Shown here piece by piece: positions 1 through 12,282 of a stretch of 64,000 nucleotides of DNA. The notes beneath the pieces are model-generated. The model was not told where the DNA came from, made no database searches, and saw only the letters and a program-made list of their open reading frames with translations. The translations under genes and the position numbers were made by a program. Position 1 is the first letter of the stretch; each line of letters begins with the position of its first letter. Origin of the DNA: Cercophora sp. LCS_1 (Eukaryota; Ascomycota; Sordariomycetes; Sordariales; Lasiosphaeriaceae); assembly GCA_036250225.1 (NCBI GenBank), contig JAPZLL010000008.1:744001-808000 (forward strand), written 5' to 3'.

Positions 1-336
1 CTTTGGGATCGGTGCAACGTAAGCGGGTATTTTTGTTCTATCCGGAAGAGTTGTTGGTTTCTGGGCCTCTTCTTCGACGTCGCTGTCTTCAGACTCAATC
101 TCGACAATGTCATCTGTCGAGTTGGAGACCGTGTCGTGAGCGCTTGGCCGATGGGCCTGCCGCTCTGAACTTGCTCTGGAGCTCATCTTGTGGAGATGGC
201 CCGGCTCCTGGGGAAGTGGCTTTTCCTCCAGAGACACTGGTTTTCCAGTGGGGGGTTCTTTGGTGAGTTGGCGTTTGGATCCAGACGTAAACTTTGACCA
301 CCAGGACGGCTTGGGACGCAGAGTGCTTTGACGCAT
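1..336 (-). CDS. Partial gene, N-terminal part only, with a SUMO-interaction-like acidic motif
   Basis: An open frame on the minus strand starts at ATG 336-334 and runs off the left edge of the window (112 codons visible, no stop). The protein begins MRQSTLRPKPSWWSKF, is basic and Ser/Pro-rich, and at about residues 80-92 has a hydrophobic core followed by acids (DDIVEIESEDSD), then EEEAQKP. That pattern resembles a SUMO-interacting motif, which suggests a nuclear protein; this is inference. I do not recognise the family. An upstream 5' exon cannot be excluded. Confidence 0.5.
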   Translation of the reverse strand, partial: MRQSTLRPKPSWWSKFTSGSKRQLTKEPPTGKPVSLEEKPLPQEPGHLHKMSSRASSERQAHRPSAHDTVSNSTDDIVEIESEDSDVEEEAQKPTTLPDRTKIPAYVAPIPK

Positions 337-1832
337 CAAGCCACTGATTTTTGGGTTATGTGGCTACGAATTTGCTTGTCTTTGTACCTGAAAGTCGAAT
401 TCTGTGCAGGTAAGGTGTCTTTGTGATCGGCAGTATCTTGAGATGAATGAGGGGAAAGTGCAAAAGACCCCAACTCAGGGTCCAGCTGTGAGGTCGAGAC
501 CTGGCGATGGTCCGATACACGTGTACGCCTGTAAACAGGGCTTGGGTATCGTGGAACCCGGCAGAAAACCACAGACGGCTCATCTTGCTGGACGGTGTGA
601 TGTTCGTCGCGGTGCTCAGCAGGGGTGCTCTCCGCAGACTCCCCTAAAGGCTATGACGTCAGTGGCTTACCCCTGCCTTGGCAAAGGCGGGAGAGGTGTT
701 GGTGCGGGGGTTGTTGGTTTGCTAACGGTGCGGTGCGGGACGGATCTCGATGAGTCGCGGTTCATGCAAAAATCATCAGAGTGGCGCCGAGGGACACGTA
801 ATTATCGCGGGAAGAAGTTGAAAGCAGCAATTGACTTTGCTAGCCCTGTGACTCGTGAAGTCAAGACAAACTTGCGGCTCATTGTTGAGGGGTCCGGTCA
901 ACGGCGCTCTTTCCTCAGTCAGCACTAGTCCAACGATGCGGAACTTTGACTATGAGGCGCATTGTGAGACATTCTTTTCCACCGGCTGACCGGTGTGGGA
1001 AAGTGTCCTGGAGGTGCGAATTACTCGACTTGCAGCAGCATGCGTCCTCGAGAGAAACAGTGCAGCGGTTGGGACTCGTTCTTTGTGTATTTGAAACACG
1101 CCAATCCCGGCGATGAGGGTGTTCGCAGCTGCTAAATGGTTCCAAGGCACGAGTGCATCTCGGCGCTGCAGCTCGCTGTTCCCTGTCTTCGGGCCAGACT
1201 CTTGCAGCATCTCGTGAACCGTTCCGTCCCGTCCGGGATCACGATGCAGTGTCATTCACCCGGCCTTTTGCCAAGTTGGTTGAATCGGGCACATGTCCGA
1301 CAAATTGCTGGGCAGAAAGCGGCGCAAGATTTCACACTCCACCATGGTTCAGATCACGATATGGCAAGCTGGACTAAAGCAATTTCTGGTATTGACAAAC
1401 GAAAGAGCCCAAGGAAGCGAAATTAAGCTGTTGTACAAGTGTCCACCCAAATACCCAAGGTAACCCAACTCCTCGTTCGCCGTAGATAACCTCGTCTCTC
1501 ATGCACATGGAATGGTGGACAGTCTTGTTCATATGAAAACCGATTACTAGTTGCTTCAGTTCCTAAGCAATTAGCCCCAGAATTCCATGTGTGTGTTTTG
1601 TCATGAATCATGTTCATTGTGTGCGACGCGAAAGGCTGAACGACGGCGACAACCGGTCTCTCCTCCACCACATCCCAAATCACCAGACGACAGTCAGTCC
1701 TCCTCTTTCCAACCCCTGCAACGGCGGCATAGAAAACGTCGTGCTCAAGTTTCTCTACATCGACCTTTAGCCTAGGTAAGAAACATGACGGATATAAAAG
1801 ACTCGAGAGAATGTACATGATGTCGGATGGTT
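337..1832. other. Intergenic, no supportable gene
   Basis: Several overlapping short frames occur on both strands (for example 404-928 plus), but none shows a recognisable domain, a convincing start or coding bias. The stretch holds the presumed promoter of the partial gene to its left and the 3' flank of the gene to its right. Confidence 0.5.
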
Positions 1833-2268
1833 CTAGAGGCTGAAGTCCTTTGCGTCGGCGTTGAAGGGGAAGGGGGAAGATAAAAGCAAGGAAAGCTGGC
1901 ACATACAAGAGAGCAAGCTCAAGATCACCGTGGATCTTGGCCTTGAGTGTGATCTCAATGTCGAGGTTGAGATCCAGGCGGAGGCGGAGCGTGTCGCTCT
2001 TTCCGCTGCCGCCGCCCTTCTGGTCGACAGCCTGGCCGGCGACACCACCGAGCGTGTTGGTCACGCCGCCGACGAGACCGCCTGCTGTTTGGCCGACATT
2101 CCCGAGCTGGAGGTTGTCGAGAGGGCCTTGCTGTTGCTGCCGCTGCTGCTGACCGCGGCGTCTTCGCTGAGGGGGAGCATAGTCCTCGGACTCCTCTCCG
2201 TCGGACTCATAGACCTGCTGCTGCTTCTTCCTGGGCTTCTTCTCCTCAGAGCTGCTTCGGGAGGCCAT
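1833..2268 (-). CDS. Small Gln/Arg-rich protein with conserved hydrophobic C-terminal tail (paralogue A)
   Basis: Exons 2268-1907 and 1839-1833 (intron 1906-1840, 67 nt, gtatgt..cag) give 122 residues. The N-terminal half is charged low complexity (KKPRKKQQQ, then RGQQQRQQQQG), followed by a Gly-rich linker and the tail LRLRLDLNLDIEITLKAKIH, ending GDLELAL plus two residues. The tail alternates hydrophobic and charged residues and should form beta or amphipathic structure. The same tail closes the gene at 4362-5337 on the other strand, so the two are paralogues transcribed away from each other around a third gene. The family is a conserved fungal hypothetical as far as I recall; no function is known to me. 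The tiny last exon is the less certain part. Confidence 0.6.
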
Positions 2269-2824
2269 TGTGGATGTGGTGTTGTTGCTGTGGAAGGGAT
2301 ACGGCGAGGTCAGATCAGGGGTATCGGATGATGCTGTGGTTGAGATAACTGATGTTCGAATGGTCGTCTCAGGGTCCAGGGACTAGAGAGGTGCGCTCTA
2401 TTAAAGACACCATCTCAAAACCCTGCGGTGATGGCAAAACAGGATTCCGCAGGGGATGAGGTCATCGGCATCACGGATACATGGTGTCGTCTTTGTCTCG
2501 CATTGCAGGTGGCTTGGCCCGGGGATAGTCTGTCCAATAACGCTGGGCAAGTGGTGGTGAAGGGCCTTGAGTCAACGGAGGAAGGTGAGGAGGAGGGGGG
2601 GTGCGCCAAGAAATGTAAGGGTACCCCATGTCATAAGCTGCACGCTGCTATGGATTCGCCTGCAACACCCCAATCCAACCTCGAATTCAGCAGCATCCCG
2701 ATGGCACACGCAGGGCGCTGATGCCCAGATACCCGGCTGAAACGCCGCGCAAATACTACTGCCAACCTTTCCAAGCGACGGAACGCAACGTCGCTAGACC
2801 GCCCCAATCAACGATGCATCTCGA

Positions 2825-3659
2825 TCAACCATTCGCACCCTTGACGTATCGGCTTTCCATGCCCAGCTGCAACCTGCGGCGGAGCTTGATCGGCAGCCAT
2901 TGTAACGTCTTCCCGCGAGTTCTCTCTTCCCTACCTTGGCTGCCCTCCTCGTCCGATGACTGCTCTGTATCTTTGTCTTCCTCTCCGCAGCGAATGCTGC
3001 CATCCCCGTCCCACGCTACCGCCCACTTTCCATTTTCCTGCTGGACGGCCACAAATTGCCCGTCGGAGCCCTCGAGCGACAGCCACTGCTCGTCATTGCT
3101 CCAGTACCAGGGCCCAATAGTATGACCGCCCAACGTCTCGGCCCGCGATCCGTGTCGAACCATCTGGGTCTCCTTGTCGACGAAGATCCAGTTGAGTGCT
3201 GGTGGATTGTCCGACACGAAGCTCACCATGCCCATGTGCTGCGCTTCCGAGGGGTACATGAAGTACCATCCCGTGAACTTGAAGCCCTCGGCAGGGAAGG
3301 CCGGATGATCGATCCAGAGCTGGAGCACTGTTAGCGTCTGCTCTCCCCAGAGGGTCGGCATGCGGAAGCGCCTCCCGTCCCAGTGATGTCATCCCTGTCG
3401 TGATGGAGGGGGAGTGAAGAAGGGGGGTGGGGAGTCGGACGACGAGGGCGAAACAGGGGGTGTCCTGTTAGCTCACCTTGCCGTCTTTTAGCACGCACCA
3501 GCACTCCACCGGCCCATTTTCATCGAGGCAGATGTCTGCTGTGAGGTGAAATTTCGCCTTTTCTTTCGCTGCTGCGTCTGCCTTCTTCTGCGCGCTCAGG
3601 GCCTCGCAGACCCCAATAGTCGTGGGAATGGCTGAGATGATCAAGAGACCGATCACCAT
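2825..3659 (-). CDS. Conserved fungal hypothetical protein with N-terminal membrane anchor
   Basis: Exons 3659-3477 and 3319-2825 (intron 3476-3320, gtgagc..cag, phase 0) encode 225 residues. ATG 3659 starts a hydrophobic stretch (VIGLLIISAIPTTIGVCEAL), a likely signal anchor, followed by a short Ala/Lys-rich helix and a compact Trp/Cys-containing globular region of about 130 residues (CLDENGPVECWCVLKDGK, then WYFMYPSEAQHMGM). The C-terminus is charged and low complexity. An in-frame upstream ATG at 3719 would add 20 residues before the anchor. I know of no function. It sits between two divergent paralogues of another family. Confidence 0.65.
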
Positions 3660-4361
3660 GGCTTCGTCTGTTGGCGTACAATGAGCGGGTAAAGATAGTT
3701 CGCAATGAGGAGTCGTCAAATGCTATGGCATGGTGCTGTCCCTGCCTCGACAAGATGGAGGATGGTTGGCTAGGTCCTTCGTCATATACAGCCCTGCCCC
3801 TCACAACTCCGTTTTCCCCAAATGTCCGTTTTCGATTGCCAGGTTTTCCCTTCCCTTTCACGCACCCTCCCCGCCCTCACTATGTCATTCTCATGCGGAC
3901 GCGAGCTGGCTAGTGGCCTGGACCGCATAGCCCCCAAAGCTTGTTTTCGTTTCAGCCGCTGATTAGCTCGTTTCCTCGACGGGCTTCCTGTACGAGATGC
4001 GTGCGTCGACGTCATCCTCATCCTTGGCCTTTCGCGTTGGTCCTTGGCCGCAAAACCTGTTGCGGACTTTACTGGGTCCTTGGATGTCGTCACTCGGGCT
4101 TGCTGGACAAGTGTGATCTGGCCAAAGGTCACCAACCACGGCGAAAACATGATTTTTTTGGCAAGGGAATCATGCATAAGGGTCTCGAGGACCCTGGACG
4201 TCTCCCCTGGAGTGACGGACGGCAAGACACACGGCCTCTTAAACACCTCCATCGCTAGTAACCTTGCCAATCCCAGTCTTGCGCCCATCCAAACTTTGCA
4301 AAGAGCCCTTTGTGTTTTCGACAAAGAGATCTAAATCACTTTTGACCACATCACCACCGCC

Positions 4362-5337
4362 ATGGCATCCGTAAGTCTCACGACGGTAATTTGCGCAAGA
4401 GGTTACTAACCTCTCGTAGAACAAGAAGCCCGACGAAGTCCCCAAGACGGGTGAGGAGGACAAGAAAATCGAGGACACCAACCAAACCGCGCAGCCTGAA
4501 CAACCGCAGACGCAAAGCCGCCCTGAAGACACCATCCACAATGACGAGCCTTCACACGACGAGGCCGCCGTACAAGACGAAGAGGAATACGACGAGGAAG
4601 ATCCCGAAGCTGAGAACCAAGACGTCCTAGACGACGACTACCAAGGTGACGACGCCGAGGAGGAAGCCTACGACGAAGAAGGCGAAGGGGCCGCCCACGA
4701 AGAAGAGGAAGGAGAAGAAGAAGAAGAAGAGCCCGAGCCAGAACCCGCACCGGCTCCCCGTCGTCGCAAGGCCAAGGCCCCCACGGCCGAGAAAGAAGGC
4801 AGCACGCCCGGCTCATCGCAACCACCGACGCCAAAGGACGACGAAAAGCCCCAGCCCCGATGGATGCGCGACCAACAGCGGGAGCAGAGCCAAGAGCTGG
4901 CGCCTCGTCGTCGCAAGAAGCGCGGCGAGCAGCCCATGTCGTACCAGCAGCAGCAGAGGATGCTGTATCAGCAACAACAGCAGCAAATGGCGATGCAGCA
5001 GCAGCAGCAGCCACAGGGCGGCGGCGACGGTGGCAAGAACCCGTTGAAGCTGAGACTGGATCTTAATCTCGAGATTGAGATTGAACTCAAGGCGCATATC
5101 CATGGTGATTTGACGCTTGCTTTGCTGTACGTACCTTTTTTTTTTCTTTCTTTTCTCCCTTTGCTTTTCGCCTCCCCTTACTTCGTCCCCTACACTTAAC
5201 CCCTTCCACTGGGTTATTACCACTCCCGAGCGCGTGTGTCTTCAAGCGGAACCCGCGGGACGAAAACCATTTTCTAACTTAATATCTGTCAATGATAAAG
5301 CCAATAACTCATACCGACCTTTTTCATTAGCAACTGA
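4362..5337 (+). CDS. Acidic Glu/Gln-rich protein with conserved hydrophobic C-terminal tail (paralogue B)
   Basis: Three exons: 4362-4370 (MAS only), 4420-5126 and 5331-5337, joined by introns 4371-4419 (gtaagt..tag, with ctaac branch) and 5127-5330 (gtacgt..ttcattag). They give 240 residues. The middle is very acidic (runs of E and D, residues about 40-110), then Pro-rich, then Gln-rich (QQQQRMLYQQQQQQ), and the end is KLRLDLNLEIEIELKAHIHG followed by DLTLALLN. The last exon codes only the final Leu completion, Asn and the stop, and restores a natural ending, which supports the model. Paralogue of the 1833-2268 gene; the Gln repeats are expected to vary in length between strains. Function unknown. 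Confidence 0.65.
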
Positions 5338-6531
5338 GCTTCCATCACTCATCCTGCCTTGCTTCAATCTTGCTCGGAGACCCAATTTGGGGAATTGTTT
5401 TCGGCTAACGACACGATGCTTGTTTCGATATGCAGAGATGGCATGTAACTTTATCGTTTCGCTGTCCGCGATTCCGCTGGTGTTTCTAGCTGGGAGTCGT
5501 TGGCCGGGTGTCGGTGTTTGAGTGGAAAAGAACGAAGGCGACGTTGGATTTCTTTTGTTTTGGATGGATGCGTGATGGGACATGAGGTTGGATTGGTTGG
5601 TTTGGTAATGTGGATCAGGATCATAGCCGTCCGTCGTCCGTGGGTAGATGCATACGATGCGTTACTTTGTAAGATATTCGATGCTGGTATACCTTTGACA
5701 ATTTATGCTTGTGTTGTTGTAGGGTGCGTGGTCGGTTAAGCTGCGTGTTTGTTTCTTAGTAGTCGGCGGGAGTGGCGGGAGGGTACCGGGGGTAATGTAA
5801 CCTCTGCAACGGCCCGTGGTGATACCTTACGTTCGTCCCACCTGATGTGCAATGCAAGGGGCCAAGAGAATATATGGGAGCTGGGGATGTTATCGCCACC
5901 AGGGACGCTTTCAGATTAAAAGCATTGTGGTACGAGGATTCTCCACCGAGTAATTTGTCGCGCATATAGGTGATATCGAGAGACCCGGCAATGCAAGGTC
6001 GTATTCTACCAAGAAGCCATTTTGCCACCAGGGTCCACGCCGTATTGCACACTCGGCTTAGCGATGAGAAGGGTCGTCCCGAGGCTATGGGTACTAAGTA
6101 GGGTGTTTTGCGGTCGGCACTGGACGCAGAGCTCCGACGGACGTGTTGATGGATGGTCTGCTCTTGGAGTGGAGGGTGCTTTGGGTAGCACATGCGGCAC
6201 ATCTGGCACGTCTGGCACATCGTTGTGCTCGACGCGGGTGACTCAAGATCCCAGTTCGATCCTGGATGGGTTCTTTTCTTTCAGCCTTGCTAGACTCTCA
6301 TGGCTTCCAGGTTCACTCAATCTGTGTCGGCCATCTTGATAGCAACCTGAACGCTGATGTTCGGACCACGGGCGTCATCTCTGTAGACATTTCACACAGG
6401 ATCAAGGATCTAAAGTGGATCAAAGTCCTAGTTCGAGCCGTCCTACTTCCATTGTAACCCAGCTAACCATGGAAACCAATGCCATCGTGAATAGAGGGTC
6501 TCAACACAACAGCAATATGACCCCAAGTCAA
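5338..6531. other. Intergenic, no supportable gene
   Basis: Contains the 3' flanks of the plus-strand gene on the left and of galactokinase on the right. Only short overlapping frames are seen. A T-arm-like sequence near 6233-6248 is not accompanied by a tRNA body. Confidence 0.5.
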
Positions 6532-8211
6532 TTATAGGGAAATTTCAGCAGCAATCTCTTCCGGATATACCACACGACTTCCCGGACCAGGCTTGCTGAA
6601 CACCACAGCGTTGTCCTTCTCCTGTTGCGTGAGCTCCCGCGGCGGCCCGTCTTCAGAAGGGGAAACATCGTAATACTCGCGCCTCAGCGCATCTCGCACA
6701 TCACCCACCTTGTTCTCAGGCACCAGGTGCACGGCACATCCTCCCCACCCAGCTCCAGTCAACCGGCTACCATACGAGCCGTGGCGTCTAGCAATCTCGC
6801 AGATTCTATCGAGTTCCGGAGCACTGCAGTCGTACAGGTCTCTGCACGATGCCTGCGAATCGTTCATCCACTGGCCAAGCTTCTCGGAAAAGGCGGCTGC
6901 CGTCAGGGAATTGCTTGCCTCGGAGTTCTCAAGCCAGATCGTAAACTCCTGCACTCGGAGAGCTTCCTGGATAACGTGACGGGCGCGTCTCGCGAGCTTG
7001 AACTTGTCGGCCTCGATAGGGAACTTGCTGGTGTAATCGGCTTGCAGCTTTTCAACCGTGGTACCGAGGAGTTCTGCAACCTCCTGGATGGTCCAGTAGG
7101 CTCGTTCCACAAATGCCTTGTTGACCTCATCCAGCGCCAGCCTTAACTCCACGCTCAGCTGTTGAACGTCTTGCAGTACGGTAGTCTCGAGCCCCCGTTT
7201 CTTGACAAAGTTCTTGAGGAACCCGTAAAGGCTGACTCCAAGAGGAGACTTATCCTTGGGCAGTTCAGCGCCATCGTTGACCAGCTTGTTGAGCACAAGC
7301 GCAGCCAGCGTGCATTCGACAACACGCAAGTTGTAATGTGTCTTCGCGCTCACAGCCTTGTCGGCCCTCACAAACGACTCAGTGACCAGAAACGCAATTC
7401 GTGGCTTGAGGTCTGGAAAAGAGACAGGCCTGGCGGAAAGCGACGGCTCGAAAGACACCAGTGTGGCAGCTCCTTTCGCAGACATGACTGACGCAGACTG
7501 GTCCATGCTATGCCACTGTCAGCCTGATAATCAGCGGCTCACAAGATACACGTACCCTCCCGAGTTGACGCCAACCTCGCGCTCGCTCACGATGGCAACC
7601 TCGGTCAACAACTTCTTGTCTACATGCTTCTCGCCGTTGGCAACCAGCACAGCAAGTGCGCTTGCCGTAACAAACGCAGCACTCGAGCTCAGCCCAGCAC
7701 CAGAAGGCACCGACCCATCCATCACAATTTTGAGACTACGAGGTTTAAAGTCGCTCCCCTTGCTCTCACGGAGCATTTCCAGCGCACCCTTCAACCCAGA
7801 CTTGAAGTAATTCGTCCAGTCATGCTTGCTGCTGTCGACCGTGACGCTACCGTTCGGGCAGCTGAACTCGCGGGCAGGAAACTTCTCCGACAAGACATTG
7901 GAAATCGTAATCTTGAAGCTGTCAGCATCCTCAGACTGGGCCGTCGAAACAGCAATCAAAGCGTCGCGGGTGATGGCCATGGGCAAGACGGGAAACAGCG
8001 AGTAGTCGATGTGCTCGCCGATAATGTTGACGCGCCCAGGCGATCTGGACACGAACTCAGGCTCGGAGCCATAGACATCCTTGAACTTGACGATCAAGTT
8101 TCTCCAGCGCTCACGCTGGAACTCGACCTCGTCGCCGTAGAGCTGGCTGAGCTCAGTGGCGCGAGGCACCTCGGATTCCGGGGCGCTCGCTTCGGCCTCG
8201 ATGCGACTCAT
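6532..8211 (-). CDS. GAL1: Galactokinase
   Basis: Phosphorylates alpha-D-galactose at C1 with ATP, the first committed step of the cytosolic Leloir pathway. Exons 8211-7556 and 7507-6532 (intron 7555-7508, gtacgt..tag) give 543 residues, near the usual fungal length. GHMP-kinase landmarks are in order: the galactose motif SPGRVNIIGEHIDY near residue 61, the ATP-binding loop PSGAGLSSSAA near 185, NSGGMDQSASVMS spanning the splice junction, and the C-terminal LTGAGWGGCAVHL near 465. The start at 8211 (MSRIEAEA) is preferred; an in-frame ATG at 8316 would add 35 residues of hydrophobic, non-conserved sequence. No GAL cluster partners are nearby, as is usual in filamentous fungi. Confidence 0.95.
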
Positions 8212-9739
8212 GACGGGCGAGAAACGAATACTGAAGAAGCTGACGATCGAGAAGAACGAAAAGAGAGAGCTAATTTTGTTGTTTTGGTCACGAGTTCCTT
8301 CTTCCGTCGTGGACATTTAGGAGGGGCAGCCCCGCATGGATAATTTGGATTGACCGAAATGCCTCCGCATCGCACATACAATACATGCAGGAAGGTACAA
8401 CCGCCGCTTGGAGTATAACAACTGCAGAACGAATGTATGTTGCATTTGCTGTCTAACAGCGTCTGCATCAGGAAACCCAAATCTTAGCATGGGACCGAAA
8501 ATCAAAAGGATTGTGCAACATCCACGGAGTTCAGATCGTGGCTCCGTGATACATACCTCTGCGCCCTTCTACGAAGCCATGGTTTCCAGCGAGGGGAGGT
8601 CAGGAGATCCATCACGGTGGACACACCTTCCCCGCCTCGACCCCGCGGGATTGGCTTATTTAGGGGCAGATGGCCGATTTAAAACTCGCTCGTATTCCCA
8701 CAAAATGCGGGTTCATTGCTGTTATTCTTTCTTCCGGAGCATTGAACCTGGGCTGGAAGTGAGGGGCAATCATGACGCCACGAGAGCTGAAGCCCCTGCG
8801 TTGAGCTGTGCCGGGGTTGCGTTGCTAGGGAGCGCCTGGCTGCGGGAGGTCGTGCAGGGGTTTCTTGGGGATTTGGGGGAGCGCGGGGTATCGATCCATT
8901 TCGCGAGTAGGCGCTGAAAAGAAATTAATCTGATCCCTCCTCTCATTGGGGGGCATGTCTTGCTGTACAATGAAAAGATGAAGAGATCGGGACCTATGCT
9001 GGTGCTCGTAAGGTGGAAGCTCACGGAGGGTTGGCTGATGGATTTGGGAGCTACAGCTCCAGCCGCTTAGTCCTGGGCGATCGAGGCGGTAGCAATGATG
9101 CTGGCTGGGCGTTTTTGTCATCTGCTTCCCCTGACATCCTGCCCATGGACGAAAAGACACAGAATCCACAATCGGCAAGTGTACGTCCTCTAGGACCTCT
9201 AGCATTTTGTACATCTTGGACATGAGTGGGACCACAGCCCGAGAACTAGAATCGAGAACACATCGAGCGAGACTGGAAAGCGAGGGGCCGTAGTGGTTGT
9301 TGATCTCTCGATACGCAGCCAAGACATCCGACAACGACAAAGGGACGAATATCATTGGTAACAACTATGATCGCTATGTGATGACCCGTGTTTCGCTAGA
9401 CTCCAACGCCGTATTCCACTCCTGGCTGGCGGTATACACACTCCCACAAGCTCGAAGGGCCCCATCCGTTGGTGGTAAAAGGAAATGTTTGGCCCCAAAC
9501 GCCATTCTGTGGATTCGCCACGACGGTCCTCAGGATCCTCACGGGGGAAATCTACCGAAAAGTATAGCTTGCCCCTCGATGAATCTGCGGAAGCCATGTC
9601 TCCACAGCCGCCCCCAATGTGAATGTAGGACCCTCTCAGGCGTTGAGGTGGAAGGCATTTCGCGACCCCTCAGCCATCCTGGCCACGCCACAAGTGCCAA
9701 CAATTTTGATAGTCTTCTTTGCGGACTCTGTTGCGGCTG
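8212..9739. other. Intergenic, no supportable gene
   Basis: Upstream region of galactokinase and downstream flank of the RING-CH gene. The longest frame (minus, 8825-9364) has no recognisable domain and looks random in composition. No RNA gene or repeat was recognised. Confidence 0.45.
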
Positions 9740-11379
9740 CTAGCTTTGTCTGTTGTTTCTGTCGACGTTACGGACTCGCCGTGCCTGCTTGACCTGAACC
9801 TTGCGATACTTGTAATAGAGAGCAAAAGCGTCTCTCAACACAAAGTACAGGCATGCGCCAACGAGACTTCGACCCCATCTGGCTTGAAGAAGACCGGTTT
9901 GTGGCTTCCGGAAGCCAGGATGTGCTACCCAGGAAGAAGGCACCGCGCGACGAATGATTTCGCCAAAGCCATAAGAGATAGCTGGTAGAAGAAGGGTAGT
10001 GGCAATGCCGTTGGTGAGGTAGCTGAATAGAGAGTAGCGAGGCTCGTCGCCGTTGGCACCCGGGTCAGGAGCGTTATTTCGTCTTTGTCGAGGGGGGTTG
10101 TTTCGTCTTGGACGAGGAGCATTGTTCCGTCTTTGGTCTTCCCGACGGACACCGTCGCCTGGGGGTCCTCTTGCTGGAGCTAGCCTAGGTTGGGGAGCGG
10201 GCTGCGGCTGCGGCGGTTGAGCTGCTTGAGGTTGGTTCTGGGGCGCGTCTTGGTCTTCCTCGTCCGTGTCCTCGTCTTCCTCCGCGCCTTCCTCTCCAGC
10301 TTCGTCCTCTTCGACTTGGTCTCCAGCACCACCGATTCTAATATCGATTTGCAGTTCTTGGACCTCTCCTTCGTGAGCGGGCTGCTCGCCCTCCTCTTCC
10401 GCCGGAGGGTCCCGGAAGATGCCTCGGATTGCGCGGGTCAGGGCGACAAGGAGGGCAAAGGTCCCAAGGTGCTCGTGCCCTGGTTGCCGCTGGGCTGGCG
10501 CAGCTTCTCCTCCACCTTCTACTGCCCCTTCTGGTGCTGCCTGCACGGGTGCTTCTGGCGGATTGTTTGGGGGTCTCCCGCGGAGCGCCCTGTTGAGTCG
10601 CTTCTCCAGGGAGCCGAAGATTTCGGAGAAGAGAAAGTCGTATGTCATGTGAACATACGGCATGAGGGTCAAGGCCCATTCGGGAGACGGGGGCCAGGAG
10701 GGGAGGTCGTTCCGAGCTATGAGAGCCGAGGCGTACTGATAGGAGAGTCATCAGCAAAAGTTTGAAGTCGACGACCGCAAGCGCTTACCAACACCGAAAC
10801 GGGTACAAATGATACCTCCAGCCCCGGTACCGCCCAGAGTATCACCATGGCAGGGCCAATTGCCGAGAGCTCAATGAGCTTGATCGCTGAGGAGAAGGCG
10901 GCATTGAGGACCGCACCACCCCGGGTGGGACGAAGGTTGAACCACCTGTATGCGGCCCTTGGGCCCGCAAACACGCTGATCGCGTTCCAGCCGTACCATG
11001 CCGACCCAACTACGCTACCGCATGTCACCAACCCAAGAAGAATCATGGGCGTCGCTTTGCTGTAGTGTTTGTGGAAGGAGTTGCGGAAGGCGACAACGGC
11101 ATCGTGTGGCTCCTCGACCCTGATCGGTGCTTTGCAAACCGGGCACTTCATGCTTTGGGATCGGGAGGTCGATGACGAGTGTTCGGTCTCGGCAATCCAT
11201 TGTAGCATGCACGGTTCGTGTGCCTCGAGACTACATGGGCAAGGGTTGACCCAGTCGCCGTTGGGTTCATCGGCATCGGTCGCTAGGCAGATAAAGCAGA
11301 CGTGCTGGTCGCCTGTTGCGATGGGCTTGGGGACAATAGTGAAGGGTTGGGAGGCAGTGTTACTCGACGGGGTCGCCAT
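9740..11379 (-). CDS. RING-CH (MARCH-type) membrane E3 ubiquitin ligase-like protein
   Basis: Exons 11379-10789 and 10735-9740 (intron 10788-10736, gtaagc..cag, phase 0) encode 528 residues. Near the N-terminus is a C4HC3 RING-CH domain: VCFICLATD, then NPCPCSLEAHEPCMLQWI, then MKCPVCKAPI; this fold recruits E2 enzymes. Hydrophobic segments follow (about residues 115-140, 175-195, then two near the C-terminus), separated by a long acidic and Pro/Gln/Asn/Arg-rich disordered linker. The layout fits fungal membrane RINGv proteins that ubiquitinate membrane or ER substrates; substrate and compartment are inferred. ATG 11379 (MATPSSN) is preferred to the upstream one at 11418. Confidence 0.85.
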
Positions 11380-12282
11380 CGCGGGCGACCAGCGGATATG
11401 GCTATTGAGGTCGATCAAAAGGATCGGGGATCAACGGGCTTCGCTGGAAGCTGCGCTTGACCCGTTCGTTTGGGCTGATCGGTCAAGTACAATGGGTATG
11501 AAAGCAAAAGGTGCTCGGGAATCAGGTCGGAACTCCACGGGCTGTTCCAGGTTGAAAGAGGGCCTGCGCAGTGATAGATTGCTCTCCGGTCGAAGCTGGC
11601 TTGTTGGCTGATGATGCTGCGGTGGTTCAGTTATCGGCAGGGACTTCGTGACATCAGCGGGGCCGGGCTGGAACGACGGCTGACAGCACCCCGGTCTTGA
11701 GCACGGACTCCTTTGTTTACAGCGGCCTATCATTGCTGTGGTTCACGATAAGGTCCTGATAACCTTAACTTGTCCTCAACTTTATCACAGCTCAAACAGG
11801 TTCTTGTCAACTGCTCAATGATCGTTTTCTACCCGTAATAACTTCAAGATGAGCCGTAAGCCAAGATTGAAAGAGATTGTATCATCTTAAATTTAGAGCA
11901 AATACTGTCCACAAGAGAAATTGGTGAAACAGTCGGCAGGGATAAGTCAGGCTTGCCGTTGTGAGCCCCCTTTTCCAGGCTTCCGCAAGCCACACCTAAT
12001 TACCTACATTTCCGTTGATGCCATAGAACCTTTCTCATGCCACCATGGCAACCCTCCTGACCGTAAAGTCGACCGCCCCAAAGTACCCGACCGCCGCGAC
12101 CACACGGGGCAGAGGCAGAACTCCTTCAGCATCTGTATAGTCGCCCGGGGACTCATTTCGTGGCTTTGTATGGCAGGAGGTGACTTGAGAAACCAATGAA
12201 TTGATATATAATCGTCTTCGCTAAATATCATGCTCTAGACATCCCTGAAACACCCAGGCTAAGTATCCTTCCCGTGGCTCCC
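11380..12282. other. Intergenic, no supportable gene
   Basis: Upstream region of the RING-CH gene and 3' flank of the Sgt2 gene. No domain, RNA gene or repeat was recognised. Confidence 0.5.

Noticed and set aside
404..928. 174-codon plus-strand open frame
   Set aside because: No domain, irregular composition and competing frames; likely chance.
6221..6260. T-arm-like CCAGTTCGATCCTGG
   Set aside because: No D-arm, anticodon arm or acceptor stem around it, so not called as a tRNA.
8825..9364. 179-codon minus-strand open frame upstream of GAL1
   Set aside because: Composition random and no recognisable motif.
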